Shown: one piece after another, positions 1-7,975 of the stretch | Numbering within the stretch: the stretch's first letter is position 1 | How the letters are laid out: every line of letters begins with the position of its first letter | Source: Streptomyces soli | GTDB lineage: Bacteria; Actinomycetota; Actinomycetes; Streptomycetales; Streptomycetaceae | Reading direction: 5' to 3' | NCBI RefSeq assembly: GCF_003999195.1 | Contig: NZ_RJVR01000360.1 | Location: 37,550 to 101,549, forward strand | Length of the DNA: 64,000 nucleotides | The notes under the pieces: model-generated | Database searches by the model: none | What the model was told of the DNA's origin: nothing | The model's input: the letters and a program-made list of their open reading frames with translations, nothing else | Position numbers and translations under genes: made by a program

Positions 1-4
1 ACAC

Positions 5-20
5 CCGGCACCCGTGCCGG
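5..20 (+). terminator. Hairpin just upstream of the DUF2550 gene
   Basis: A perfect 7-bp inverted repeat (CCGGCAC / GTGCCGG, 2-nt loop) at the very start of the window. It probably lies downstream of a gene outside the window; in Streptomyces this neighbour is usually atpC, the ATP synthase epsilon subunit. No T-run follows, so termination is inferred only from the stem and its position. Confidence 0.35.
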
Positions 21-70
21 AGAGTATTCCTATTCGTGACGTTGAGCGTTGAGCGAGGAGGTCGGTGGGC

Positions 71-517
71 GTGATCCTCGCTTTTCAGGTGTGCGGAACG
101 CTGGTGGCGGCGGCGCTGCTGGGACTGTTCGTCTTCGGGCTGCGCCGACGGCTCATCCAACGGTCCGGCGGCACGTTCGACTGCAGTCTCCGGCTCGCCG
201 GTGACGCCGGCTCCGAGCCGTCCGGCAAGGGCTGGGGCTACGGCGTCGCCCGCTACAGCGGCGACCGCGTGGAGTGGTTCCGCGTCTTCTCGTACGCCCC
301 CCGGCCGCGCCGGGTCCTTGAGCGCTCCGCCATCGAGGTCCTGCACCGGCGTGAGCCGCAGGGCCAGGAAGAGCTGGCCCTGCTGTCGGACTCCGTCGTG
401 CTGGTGTGTGAGCACAAGGGCCTGCGGCTCGAGCTGGCCATGAGCGACGACGCCCTCACCGGCTTCCTGGCCTGGCTCGAGGCTGCCCCGCCCGGTCAGC
501 GGGTCAACGTCGCCTAG
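71..517 (+). CDS. DUF2550 family membrane-anchored protein
   Basis: A 148-residue protein with one N-terminal hydrophobic segment (about residues 2-22) followed by a basic stop-transfer stretch (LRRRLIQR) and a soluble domain. This is the architecture of the actinobacterial DUF2550 family, whose function is unknown. The GTG at 71 is preferred over the GTG at 65 because the Shine-Dalgarno AGGAGG at 56-61 then lies 9 nt away rather than 3. In Streptomyces the gene typically follows the ATP synthase operon. The cobalamin adenosyltransferase converges on it from the right with a 13-nt gap. Confidence 0.85.
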   Translation: MILAFQVCGTLVAAALLGLFVFGLRRRLIQRSGGTFDCSLRLAGDAGSEPSGKGWGYGVARYSGDRVEWFRVFSYAPRPRRVLERSAIEVLHRREPQGQEELALLSDSVVLVCEHKGLRLELAMSDDALTGFLAWLEAAPPGQRVNVA

Positions 518-530
518 CGGGCTCTACGGC

Positions 531-1103
531 CTAGCGGTCCCCGCCGGGCACCCAGAGCACGTCGCCCACCTCCTTGTTCGCGATCCGGGCCAGGATGAAG
601 AGCAGGTCCGAGAGGCGGTTGAGGTAGGTGGCCGTCAGCACGTTCATCGAGTCGCCGTGCTCCTTCAGCGCCGCCCATGTCGACCGCTCGGCGCGCCGTA
701 CGACCGTGCAGGCCTGGTGCAGCAGGGCCGCGCCCGGCGTGCCACCCGGAAGGATGAAGCTGCGGAGCTTCTCCAGGTCCTCCAGGAACCGGTCGCAGTC
801 GGCCTCGAGCTTGTCGACGTAACCCTGTTCCACGCGCAGCGGCGGATATTTGGGGTCGCGGACGACCGGGGTGGCCAGGTCCGCGCCCACGTCGAACAGG
901 TCGTTCTGGACGCGGGTGAGGACGGCTGTGACCTCCTGCGGCAGGCCGCCCAGCGCGATGGAGACACCGATGGCGGCATTGGCCTCGTTGGTATCGGCGT
1001 ACGCGGAGATGCGGGAGTCCGTCTTGGCGGTGCGGCTCATGTCGCCGAGGGCGGTGGTGCCGTCGTCGCCGGTGCGGGTGTAGATGCGCGTCAGATTGAC
1101 CAT
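531..1103 (-). CDS. PduO-type cob(I)yrinic acid a,c-diamide adenosyltransferase
   Basis: A 190-residue ATP:cob(I)alamin adenosyltransferase that makes coenzyme B12, the cofactor of acyl-CoA mutases such as IcmA at 30.5 kb. PduO/MMAB family marks are visible: the N-terminal ATP loop TRTGDDGTT (about residues 8-16), the central FILPGG, the RAERS motif, and the C-terminal LNRLSDLLFILAR helix. The ATG at 1103 gives the family's usual length; the open frame continues upstream only because it merges with wrecked ABC-transporter DNA. The ABC remnant ends 14 nt upstream on the same strand, so the two may once have been cotranscribed. Confidence 0.93.
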   Translation of the reverse strand: MVNLTRIYTRTGDDGTTALGDMSRTAKTDSRISAYADTNEANAAIGVSIALGGLPQEVTAVLTRVQNDLFDVGADLATPVVRDPKYPPLRVEQGYVDKLEADCDRFLEDLEKLRSFILPGGTPGAALLHQACTVVRRAERSTWAALKEHGDSMNVLTATYLNRLSDLLFILARIANKEVGDVLWVPGGDR

Positions 1104-1117
1104 GAGGTCGAGAGTAG

Positions 1118-1985
1118 TCAGGCTCCGGCCCTGGTGAAGACCCGTGTGCCGACTGCCACGGACACGGCGGCGAAAGCGGCCGCGACCAGGGCGCCGATGC
1201 CGACGGTGCTGCTCTCGTAGTCGCCGACGAAGGCGGCGCGTACGGCGTCGACGAGGTAGCGGAAGGGGATGAAGTGGGAGACGACGTCCAACCAGGCGGG
1301 GGCGAGGGCCATCGGGAGCAGGAGTCCGGAGAGCAGCATCGCGGGCATGTTGAGCGCGTTGATGACGGGCGCCAATTCCTGCGGGGTGCTGACGCGCATG
1401 GCCAGTGCGTACGACAACGAGGCGATCGACACGGTCACCACGCCGATGAAGACGAACCCCAGAGCCACGTTGGCGACGGGCGCGCGCAGCCCGAAGGGAA
1501 GGGCGACCAGGACCAGCCGCAGTGACTGGACAAGGAGTACGAGTACGTCCTTCAGAGCCCGCCCCAGCAGCAGGACGACTCGCGAGACCGGGGTGATCCG
1601 CATGCGCTCGACGATGCCGTGCTGCTTCTCGATGAGGATGCCGAAGCCGGCGAACACGGCGCTGAACAGGCCGAGTTGGATCATCAGCCCGGGGACGAGG
1701 GTCTGCCAGGAGCTGCCGGCGGTGCCGAGCTGCACCTTGGTGAGCAGCGGGCCGGACTGGGCGACGTAGCCGATGCGTCGGGGTACGCCCTCGGGGTCGG
1801 GCGCGAGGTCGCGCCCGGCGACGGTCGCGGTGCCGCCGGGTGGGGGCGAGCAGGGTGGTGAGCATGCGCAGGGTGGTGGTCTTGCCTGCGCCGTTGGGCC
1901 CCAGGAAGCCGAGGATCTCGCCGCGCTCGACCGTGAGGTCGACGCCGCGTACGGCCTCGACGGTGCGCACACCCTGCGCAAGGAG
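1118..1985 (-). pseudogene. Broken DrrA/DrrB-type ABC transporter: ATPase N-terminus fused to a permease
   Basis: Reading the minus strand, an ABC ATPase begins with AVRGVDLTVERGE and an intact Walker A (GPNGAGKT), then loses frame at about 1838-1840, where one extra base shifts LLAPT(G)GTATVAG. After the Q-loop (GYVAQSG) near 1735 the sequence jumps directly into an ABC-2 permease missing its first transmembrane part (LVPGLMIQLGLFSAVF onward, ending FTRAGA). The LSGGQ signature and Walker B are absent. Seen directly: the frame change and the abrupt domain switch. Inferred: an internal deletion removed the rest of the ATPase and the permease start. The 5' end is also lost, abutting a plus-strand gene fragment. 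Confidence 0.8.
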
Positions 1986-2008
1986 ACCGGCGCGGCGCCC
2001 GAGACCCG

Positions 2009-2194
2009 GTGCCCGAGCTGGTCGCCGGCCAGCTCGCATGGCTGCAGCAGACGGTGATGCGAAGCATCGGCCGGGCGATGGGCGAGGGCGGCGAGCCGAT
2101 CGGGGTTTCCAGGGCTGTTCTGGCCAAACTGGACGCCGCTGCGGACCTGCTGACCGACGTGGTCCTCAACTATGCGACCAAGGACACATCGTGA
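2009..2194 (+). pseudogene. 3' fragment of an unrecognised gene
   Basis: A 61-codon open stretch with typical Streptomyces codon use, ending at a TGA at 2192. It has no ribosome binding site or open upstream frame. The product looks helical (LAWLQQTVMRSIGRAMG; AVLAKLDAAADLLTDVVLNYA) but I do not recognise the family. It starts a few bases from the broken 5' end of the ABC pseudogene, so it is most simply the C-terminal remnant of a gene, possibly the transporter's regulator, cut by the same rearrangement. A short functional ORF from the GTG at 2009 is possible but less likely. Confidence 0.45.
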
Positions 2195-2273
2195 CCCGCC
2201 TCTCTTAGTGCTGCGCTGCGCTGTGAACGGACGTTATGGTCCCCGCAACAGCGTCGACAAGAAGGTGTGTGCC

Positions 2274-3122
2274 GTGGCGAAGAAGCTCGCCGTCATCGGA
2301 GCCGGCCTGATGGGTTCCGGCATCGCACAGGTAGCGGCCCAGGCGGGCTATGAAGTCGTTCTGCGCGATGTCACGGACGAGGCGTTGGCCCGTGGTCTCG
2401 GCGGGATTTCGGCGTCGTACGAAAAGTTCGTCGCCAAGGGGAAGCTGGAGGCGGCGGACGCCGAAGCCGCGCTGGCCCGGATCGCGACGACCACGGACCT
2501 GGACGCGGTCGCCGACGCGGACATCGTCGTCGAGGCGGTGTTCGAGAAGATCGAGGTCAAGCAGGAGATTTTTCGGGCACTCGACAAGATCGCCCAGCAG
2601 GGCGCGATCCTCGCCTCCAACACCTCCGCCATCCCGATCACCAAGATCGCGGCTGTGACGGACCGTCCGGAGCGCGTGGTCGGCACGCACTTCTTCTCTC
2701 CCGTCCCGATGATGGGGCTCTGCGAGCTGGTCCGCGGCTACAAGACCAGCGACGAGACGCTGGCCCGCGCCAAGGCCTTCGCCGAGGAGATCGGCAAGAC
2801 CACGATCGTCGTCAACCGGGACGTGGCGGGCTTCGTCACCACCCGACTGATCTCCGCCCTGGTCGTCGAGGCGGTCAAGCTGTACGAGTCCGGGGTCGCG
2901 TCGGCCGAGGACATCGACATCGCCTGCAAGCTCGGCTTCGGCCACGCGATGGGGCCGCTGGCCACCGCCGACCTGACCGGCGTCGACATCCTGCTGCACG
3001 CCACCGGCAACATCTACACCGAGTCGCAAGACGAGAAGTTCGCCCCGCCGGAGATCATGCGGCGCATGGTCGACGCGGGCGCGCTCGGCCGGAAGTCCGG
3101 AGAGGGCTTCTACCGCTACTGA
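2274..3122 (+). CDS. 3-hydroxybutyryl-CoA dehydrogenase family protein
   Basis: A 282-residue NAD(P)-dependent 3-hydroxyacyl-CoA dehydrogenase interconverting acetoacetyl-CoA and 3-hydroxybutyryl-CoA. Visible are the Rossmann motif GAGLMG (9-14), the NTSAIPI segment with the family serine (S118), the catalytic His139 in GTHFFSPVPMM, Glu151, and the C-terminal GRKSGEGFY. The usual PGFxxNR motif reads AGFVTTR (185-191), so the conserved Asn is a Thr; I recall the same in S. coelicolor, so it is probably a lineage trait. The GTG at 2274 follows AGAAGG at 2260-2265 with 8-nt spacing; earlier in-frame starts lack a site. Confidence 0.9.
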   Translation: MAKKLAVIGAGLMGSGIAQVAAQAGYEVVLRDVTDEALARGLGGISASYEKFVAKGKLEAADAEAALARIATTTDLDAVADADIVVEAVFEKIEVKQEIFRALDKIAQQGAILASNTSAIPITKIAAVTDRPERVVGTHFFSPVPMMGLCELVRGYKTSDETLARAKAFAEEIGKTTIVVNRDVAGFVTTRLISALVVEAVKLYESGVASAEDIDIACKLGFGHAMGPLATADLTGVDILLHATGNIYTESQDEKFAPPEIMRRMVDAGALGRKSGEGFYRY

Positions 3123-3137
3123 CGGATGACGGGCCAT

Positions 3138-3155
3138 CCGGGGGAGTGCCCCCGG
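3138..3155 (+). terminator. Hairpin after the acyl-CoA dehydrogenase gene
   Basis: CCGGGGG / CCCCCGG with an AGTG loop, 16 nt after the stop codon of the dehydrogenase gene. It is a compact GC hairpin without a T-run, as is common for Streptomyces terminators. Confidence 0.55.
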
Positions 3156-3160
3156 CCCTC

Positions 3161-3180
3161 ATTCACTCGCAGGAGTGAAT
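3161..3180. promoter_or_regulatory. 20-bp palindrome upstream of the STAS gene
   Basis: Perfect 8-bp arms ATTCACTC / GAGTGAAT around GCAG, lying 116 nt upstream of the STAS start. It contains the form TCAC-N8-GTGA, which resembles, from memory, the site reported for the developmental regulator BldM. It is AT-richer than its flanks and is best read as an operator for the STAS gene. Confidence 0.5.
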
Positions 3181-3295
3181 TCGGTATCGGTTCGCTCACA
3201 GACGGCAACCTCTTCGTACAACGGGCCGTCAGTTACCTAGAACTACGACACATTTCCACGGGATACGGGAACGCGATAACGGGAGCGGAGCGCAT

Positions 3296-3616
3296 ATGCA
3301 CATCAGGGGCGACCACGCCGAGCTGGTCGTCGGGGGCCGCCTCGATGTCCACAGCGCGGCTGACGCCCGTTCGGTCCTGCACGACGCCGTTGACTCCGGT
3401 CACGGCGACCTCGTGCTCGACCTGACCGAGCTGGACTCGTGGGACGCCACGGGACTCGGTGTGATCATGGGGGCACACCGCAGGGCCGGCCGGGCCGACC
3501 GGCGGCTCGTGCTGCGCGGCGTACCGCCGCAGATGCAGCGACTGCTGATCGCCACCCGGCTGCACCGCATCCTGTTCATCGAGGGGGGCATCGTGGTGGG
3601 ATCGGCCCAAGGCTGA
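3296..3616 (+). CDS. STAS-domain anti-sigma factor antagonist-like protein
   Basis: A 106-residue single STAS domain of the SpoIIAA/RsbV/BldG type. The core motif is visible: LVLDLTELDSWDATGLGVIMGAHRRAG, in which the canonical phosphorylatable Ser of the DS[ST]G loop is represented by DATG (Thr at about residue 50). Such proteins bind anti-sigma kinases and release sigma factors; phosphorylation switches them off. No kinase or sigma factor lies next to it, so the partner is unknown. The ATG at 3296 is preceded by a GGAGCGGAG ribosome binding region. The large ATPase gene follows 201 nt downstream and may be functionally linked. Confidence 0.85.
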   Translation: MHIRGDHAELVVGGRLDVHSAADARSVLHDAVDSGHGDLVLDLTELDSWDATGLGVIMGAHRRAGRADRRLVLRGVPPQMQRLLIATRLHRILFIEGGIVVGSAQG

Positions 3617-3817
3617 GCAAGGCGGCCAAGGACGGCCAAATTCGGACGCAAGGGCGGCGTGGCAGCCCTGGCGTTCGCTCATACTGTGCAAAGGTTTAGG
3701 GTTCGGTTTCCGACGTACCAACCGTACGCCGAGGAGGGGAACCGAGCCCGGTCCACAGCGGACGCGCGGGCGCCCCCGACAAGGCCCTGCAGCGACGCAT
3801 ATGGGGGGCGGAGACTC

Positions 3818-6310
3818 ATGGACCCACGTAACGGCGTACCCGACGAGCCGAACGACGAGCGGCCCCAGGCCGGCGAGGCCGAGGACGGCACGTTCGCGCT
3901 GCCGCGCGCCCAGCGCCAGCCACTGGTGCCGCCGACGGCGGACCTGGCGGCAAGCGCGGGCGGCGCAGGCAGTAGTGGCACCGGCGGCGGCTCGGCCCGG
4001 GTCGTGCAGCTCGTCGCGGGCGACTTCCTGCTGACGCTCAACCCGGTCGACGGCAGCGAGATCACCACCTGCCCGACTGAGGACCGCCCCGCACCCGTGC
4101 GGCGCACCGCCCAGGAGCGCGCGGCCCGGCAGGCCGCCGCACGTCCCCCGGTCCCGCCGGGGCCGCGCGGCCCCGAGTTGCCGCTGCTCGAACGCGAGGA
4201 GGAGCGCGAACGGCTCGCCCGGCTGCTCTCCCGGGGCCGCTCCGTGCGGGTCACCGGGCCGTCCGGGGCCGGCCGCACCGTGCTGCTCGACGCCGTCGCC
4301 GGCGCCTGCGACGGTCTCGCGCCCGACGGTGTCGTACGGCTCTCCGGCTACCGCCGTACGCCCAGCGACCTGCTGCAGGAGCTCTTCGCCCTCGTCTACG
4401 ACGCCGAGGGCTACCGGCCCGACCGGGCGCGGCTGCTGGAGCTGCTGCGCGACGTGGGCGCGGTCGTGGTCGTGGACGACCTGGAGTTCGGCGGCACGGC
4501 TCTGGAGGACCTGCTCGCGTCGGTGCCCGAGTGCGCCTTCCTGATGTCGGCGACCCCGGAAGTCACGGCGCCGGCCTCCGACTCGCTCGTCGAGGAGATC
4601 TTCCTGCCCGGGCTCACCCGGATCGCCTGCCTGGAGCTCCTGGAGCGGGCCGTCGAACGGCCGCTGCAGGACGAGGAGGCCGCCTGGGCCGCCGACCTGT
4701 GGTTCGAGTCCGAGGGACTGCCGCTGCGCTTCGTCCAGGCGGGCGCGCTGCTGCGGCGGCGCGACGCGCAGGGCATGGCATCACTGGACGGCGACGCGCC
4801 CGTCTGGGGCGACCCGGCCGACCCTGCTGGGAATGACGCCCCGCACGATGCCGTCCCCTCGACCCCCGCCACGCACATACCCCTGCCCTCGCTCGCCGAG
4901 AGCGCCGCCCCCGCCGAGTTGCTCGCCTCCTGGATCAGCGAGTCCGCGCGGGAGGCCCTGTGCTTCGCCGTCGCCCTGGGCGGGGAGATCCCGCACCAGG
5001 CCCACCTCCCGGCCCTTGTCGGCGACACGCACGGCGACGCCGCGCTCGGTGAGATGGTCGCCGTCGGGCTCGCCACCCCCGTCGCCACGCACTTCCGGCT
5101 CGCCACCGGCGTACGGCAGCAGCTCGCCGCCCCCGGTGGCCTCGCCGCCGACGCCGCCGCGGGCGGCCCTGCCGGGCCGCAGGCCCACACCACCGCCCAG
5201 CACTACGCCTGGTGGGCCGGCCACCCGTCGGTGACCCCGGACCGGGTCGCGGCGGAGGCCGAGGCGATCCTCGCCACCCTCGCCGCCTGCCGCGACGGCG
5301 GGCACGCCAGCGCGGCCGTACTGCTGGCCCGTACGGCGGCCCCGGCCTTCGCAGCCGCGCTGCACTGGAGCGCGTGGGAGCGGACGCTCCGGGTCGGCCA
5401 GGAGGCCGCCCGGCTGGCGGGCGAGGTCGCGGAAGAGGCGTACTTCCACCACGAGTTGGGCGTCCTCGCGCTCTGCACCGGCAGCATCGGCCGGGCCCGC
5501 ACCGAGTTGGAGGCCTCCATAGCCCTGCGCGGTGCCCTAGCGGACCGCCAGGGCACCACCGTCGGGCGCCGCACTCTCGCCCTCGTCGCCGACCGCTCCG
5601 GCGGCTCTGCGCCCGCCACGACCCCCTCCGGCGTCGAGGCCCACACCGCCGGCACGGACGCCTCCGCCTTCCCCGGTGAAGCCCCCGCCACCATCATCAG
5701 CAAACGCCTCGCCCTCTCCCGCCCCGGCTCCTCCCCCCTCTCCCGGCGCCTCTCCCTCACCCCCACCCGCCGCAACCTCGCCACCGCCGGCGCCGGCGCG
5801 CTCCTCGCCGCCGTCCTGGGCACGCTCGTCACCCTCGGCACCACCTCGAACGGCAACGACACCAACACCCCCATGAACGTCAAGCCCGTCGAGTCCGCCC
5901 AGCAAGACCAAGCCGACAACGGCCTCCCGGCCGTCTCCCCAACTCCCGGCTCCACGACGGCGCCCAGCGCCACGGGCAGCGGCACCAGCCCCGCCGCGTC
6001 TTCCCCTGGTGCCACGGGCGGCGCCGCGGCCACGGATCCCACCACGAGCACCGGCGCGGGCAGCACGGGCGGTGCGAGTACGCCCACGTCGGGTGGCGGT
6101 CCCACACCGCCCAAGCCGACGCCCACCCCGTCCCACAAGCCGTCGACCAAGCCCCCGACCTCAACGCCCACGACTCCGTCGCCGCCCCCGGACCCGACCC
6201 CGAGCACGTCGCCATCCGACTCGCCCAGCACGTCCAACAGCGCCAGCGATCCGGTGTCCATCACTCCGGTCGCCGGCGACTCCACCTCGGCCTCCGGCAC
6301 GATCGCCTGA
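3818..6310 (+). CDS. STAND/AAA-like ATPase with one membrane segment and Ser/Thr/Pro-rich tail
   Basis: An 830-residue protein in four blocks: a disordered N-terminus (1-115); a STAND-like NTPase with Walker A GPSGAGRT (147-154) and Walker B VVVVDDLEF (about 216-224); a helical region about 380-620 that may be TPR-like; one transmembrane segment (about 653-676, ATAGAGALLAAVLGTLVTL); then about 150 residues of Pro/Thr/Ser/Gly-rich sequence, predicted outside the cell. The Walker A lysine is Arg153, so nucleotide hydrolysis may be weak. The ATG at 3818 has GGGGCGG upstream; the open frame extends 53 codons further without a site. Function unknown; a wall-spanning signalling role is inference only. 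Confidence 0.8.
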   Translation: MDPRNGVPDEPNDERPQAGEAEDGTFALPRAQRQPLVPPTADLAASAGGAGSSGTGGGSARVVQLVAGDFLLTLNPVDGSEITTCPTEDRPAPVRRTAQERAARQAAARPPVPPGPRGPELPLLEREEERERLARLLSRGRSVRVTGPSGAGRTVLLDAVAGACDGLAPDGVVRLSGYRRTPSDLLQELFALVYDAEGYRPDRARLLELLRDVGAVVVVDDLEFGGTALEDLLASVPECAFLMSATPEVTAPASDSLVEEIFLPGLTRIACLELLERAVERPLQDEEAAWAADLWFESEGLPLRFVQAGALLRRRDAQGMASLDGDAPVWGDPADPAGNDAPHDAVPSTPATHIPLPSLAESAAPAELLASWISESAREALCFAVALGGEIPHQAHLPALVGDTHGDAALGEMVAVGLATPVATHFRLATGVRQQLAAPGGLAADAAAGGPAGPQAHTTAQHYAWWAGHPSVTPDRVAAEAEAILATLAACRDGGHASAAVLLARTAAPAFAAALHWSAWERTLRVGQEAARLAGEVAEEAYFHHELGVLALCTGSIGRARTELEASIALRGALADRQGTTVGRRTLALVADRSGGSAPATTPSGVEAHTAGTDASAFPGEAPATIISKRLALSRPGSSPLSRRLSLTPTRRNLATAGAGALLAAVLGTLVTLGTTSNGNDTNTPMNVKPVESAQQDQADNGLPAVSPTPGSTTAPSATGSGTSPAASSPGATGGAAATDPTTSTGAGSTGGASTPTSGGGPTPPKPTPTPSHKPSTKPPTSTPTTPSPPPDPTPSTSPSDSPSTSNSASDPVSITPVAGDSTSASGTIA

Positions 6311-6454
6311 CGGTTGGGTCGCGGGTGCCGCCCGGTTGCCCCGGGCGCGTCGGGCCTGCACTCCCGTGGCCGGGTTGGGCCAGGTCGTCCCGCCTCAGGC
6401 GGACGGCCTACCCCCAACCCGGTGGGTCAATTCAGCCCGTCCGGCGTTGAGGGC

Positions 6455-6617
6455 TGGGGGGACCCCCACCCAGACGGGGTCTGGGGGAGAGTCCGGCGCA
6501 GCCGGGCGAAGCCTGTGAGGCCCCCAGGGGCCGAGCAGCGCGAGCGCGGTGTGAAGGATTCGGGCCCGGCGCAGCCGTCCGAAGCCTATGAGGCCCCCTG
6601 GGGCCGAGCAGTGCGAG
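6455..6617. repeat. Intergenic repeats between the ATPase gene and nucS
   Basis: The 320-base stretch 6311-6630 holds no gene. At 6458-6490 is a self-complementary GGGGGGACCCCCACCCAG block that recurs at about 51565. Two 52-bp direct copies follow at 6493-6544 and 6566-6617, both beginning CCGGCGCAGCC and ending in CGAG, differing at only a few positions and spaced 73 bp apart. The same kinds of sequence are widespread between Streptomyces genes. Extensive self-complementarity could terminate transcription from both converging neighbours. Confidence 0.75.
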
Positions 6618-6630
6618 AAGGGCGGAAAGG

Positions 6631-7296
6631 TCAGAACAGGCGGAGCTTGTCGTCCTGGATGCCGCGCATCGCGTCGTAGTCGAGGACGACGCAGCCGATG
6701 CCCCGGTCCGTGGCGAGGACGCGGGCCTGGGGCTTGATCTCCTGGGCGGCGAAGACGCCCTTGACGGGGGAGAGATGCGGGTCGCGGTTGAGCAGCTCCA
6801 GGTATCGGGTGAGCTGCTCGACGCCGTCGATCTCACCACGCCGTTTGATCTCGATCGCGACGGTCGTCCCGTCGGAGTCCCGGCAGAGGATGTCCACGGG
6901 GCCGATGGCGGTCGGGTATTCGCGCCGGATCAGCGTCCAGCCTTCCCCGAGCACTTCCATCCGGTCGGCGAGCAGCTCCTGCAGGTGCGCTTCGACGCCG
7001 TCCTTGATGAGCCCGGGGTCGACGCCGAGTTCATGTGAGGAGTCGTGGCGAACGTCCTCGATGGAGATGATGAGCTGCTCGCCGCCCTTGTTGGTGACGG
7101 TCCAGACCCGGCCGTCCTCGCTCTCCTTGAGAGTGCAGGGCGGGGACATCCAGTTGAGCGGCTTGTAGGCGCGGTCGTCGGCATGGATGGACACCGAGCC
7201 GTCGGCCTTGACGAGGAGGAGCCGGGTGGCCGACGGGAGGTGGGCGGAGAGCCGGCCCGCGTAGTCGACGGAGCAGCGGGCGATGACGAGACGCAT
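6631..7296 (-). CDS. nucS: Endonuclease NucS/EndoMS, mismatch-specific
   Basis: A 221-residue mismatch endonuclease that performs non-canonical mismatch repair in actinobacteria, which lack MutS/MutL. The N-terminal DNA-binding half begins MRLVIARCSVDYAGRL; the C-terminal PD-(D/E)XK nuclease shows Asp135 (GPVDIL), Glu149-x-Lys151 (AIEIKRR) and the QLTRYL helix. The protein ends in LRLF, matching the beta-clamp docking tail of the family. The ATG at 7296 is chosen by homology; a TTG three codons upstream is also in frame. Confidence 0.95.
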   Translation of the reverse strand: MRLVIARCSVDYAGRLSAHLPSATRLLLVKADGSVSIHADDRAYKPLNWMSPPCTLKESEDGRVWTVTNKGGEQLIISIEDVRHDSSHELGVDPGLIKDGVEAHLQELLADRMEVLGEGWTLIRREYPTAIGPVDILCRDSDGTTVAIEIKRRGEIDGVEQLTRYLELLNRDPHLSPVKGVFAAQEIKPQARVLATDRGIGCVVLDYDAMRGIQDDKLRLF

Positions 7297-7533
7297 GGTC
7301 GGCAACGGTACTCGAAGGCGGCCCCGGCACGCGATTCGCGGTGGGGCCTCCGCCGGGGTCCAGTGTCGGTCAGCTTGTTCGAGAATGGCCGGTTGTGCGC
7401 GTCTGCTCCTGGTGCGGCCGGACCCTCACAGCCTACGGTTGTGAGTGGAGGCCGTCGTGCGGGAGAACACAGGGCGGCTTCCTCCGTAGTCCGTCTGACT
7501 CCTCGGGCACGGGGGGTCACGAGAGGAGTACTC

Positions 7534-7926
7534 ATGTCGCTCGACGTCTCACCGGCCCTCCTCGAGCAGGCCGAGCGAGGCGAGGTCGACGAGAAGGAAT
7601 TCGTCGACTGCGTCCGGACCTCCCTGCCTTACGCATGGGAGATGATCAGCTCTTTGGTAGCGCAACTGAAGGTGGACGGCGGTGCGTTCGCCGACAACCA
7701 GACCCCGCCGCCGGACGAGCAAGCACGTGGACAACTGCTCCGAGCTCTGGCGAGTGACGCTATACGGGGGGCCCTGCAACGGCACTTCGGGGTCCGGCTG
7801 GCTTTCCAGAACTGCCACCGGGTGGCGGTCTTCCCGCTCGACCGGGCGGTGGACGGAAGCTACGCCAAGTTCACCTCCGTACGGTCTCAACTGCTGAACC
7901 AGTCTCCGGAGTTCAGGGACTGCTGA
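7534..7926 (+). CDS. SCO5389 family conserved protein
   Basis: A 130-residue soluble protein matching, from memory, the Streptomyces SCO5389 family almost end to end (MSLDVSPALLEQAERGEVDE start; FTSVRSQLLNQSPEFRDC end). No enzymatic motif is visible and the function is unknown. The ATG at 7534 is preceded by GAGAGGAG with good spacing. It converges on the flavin oxidoreductase gene with a 49-nt gap. Strong conservation and constant position in Streptomyces suggest a housekeeping or developmental role. Confidence 0.88.
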   Translation: MSLDVSPALLEQAERGEVDEKEFVDCVRTSLPYAWEMISSLVAQLKVDGGAFADNQTPPPDEQARGQLLRALASDAIRGALQRHFGVRLAFQNCHRVAVFPLDRAVDGSYAKFTSVRSQLLNQSPEFRDC

Positions 7927-7975
7927 TCCACCGCACCATGATTTGGTGACCTGCTCCCGTCATTGGTCCAGTCCT

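Noticed and set aside
7385..7444. 20-codon leader-like ORF upstream of the SCO5389-family gene
   Set aside because: It has an ATG and a stop but no convincing ribosome binding site or conserved peptide pattern; could be chance in a short gap.
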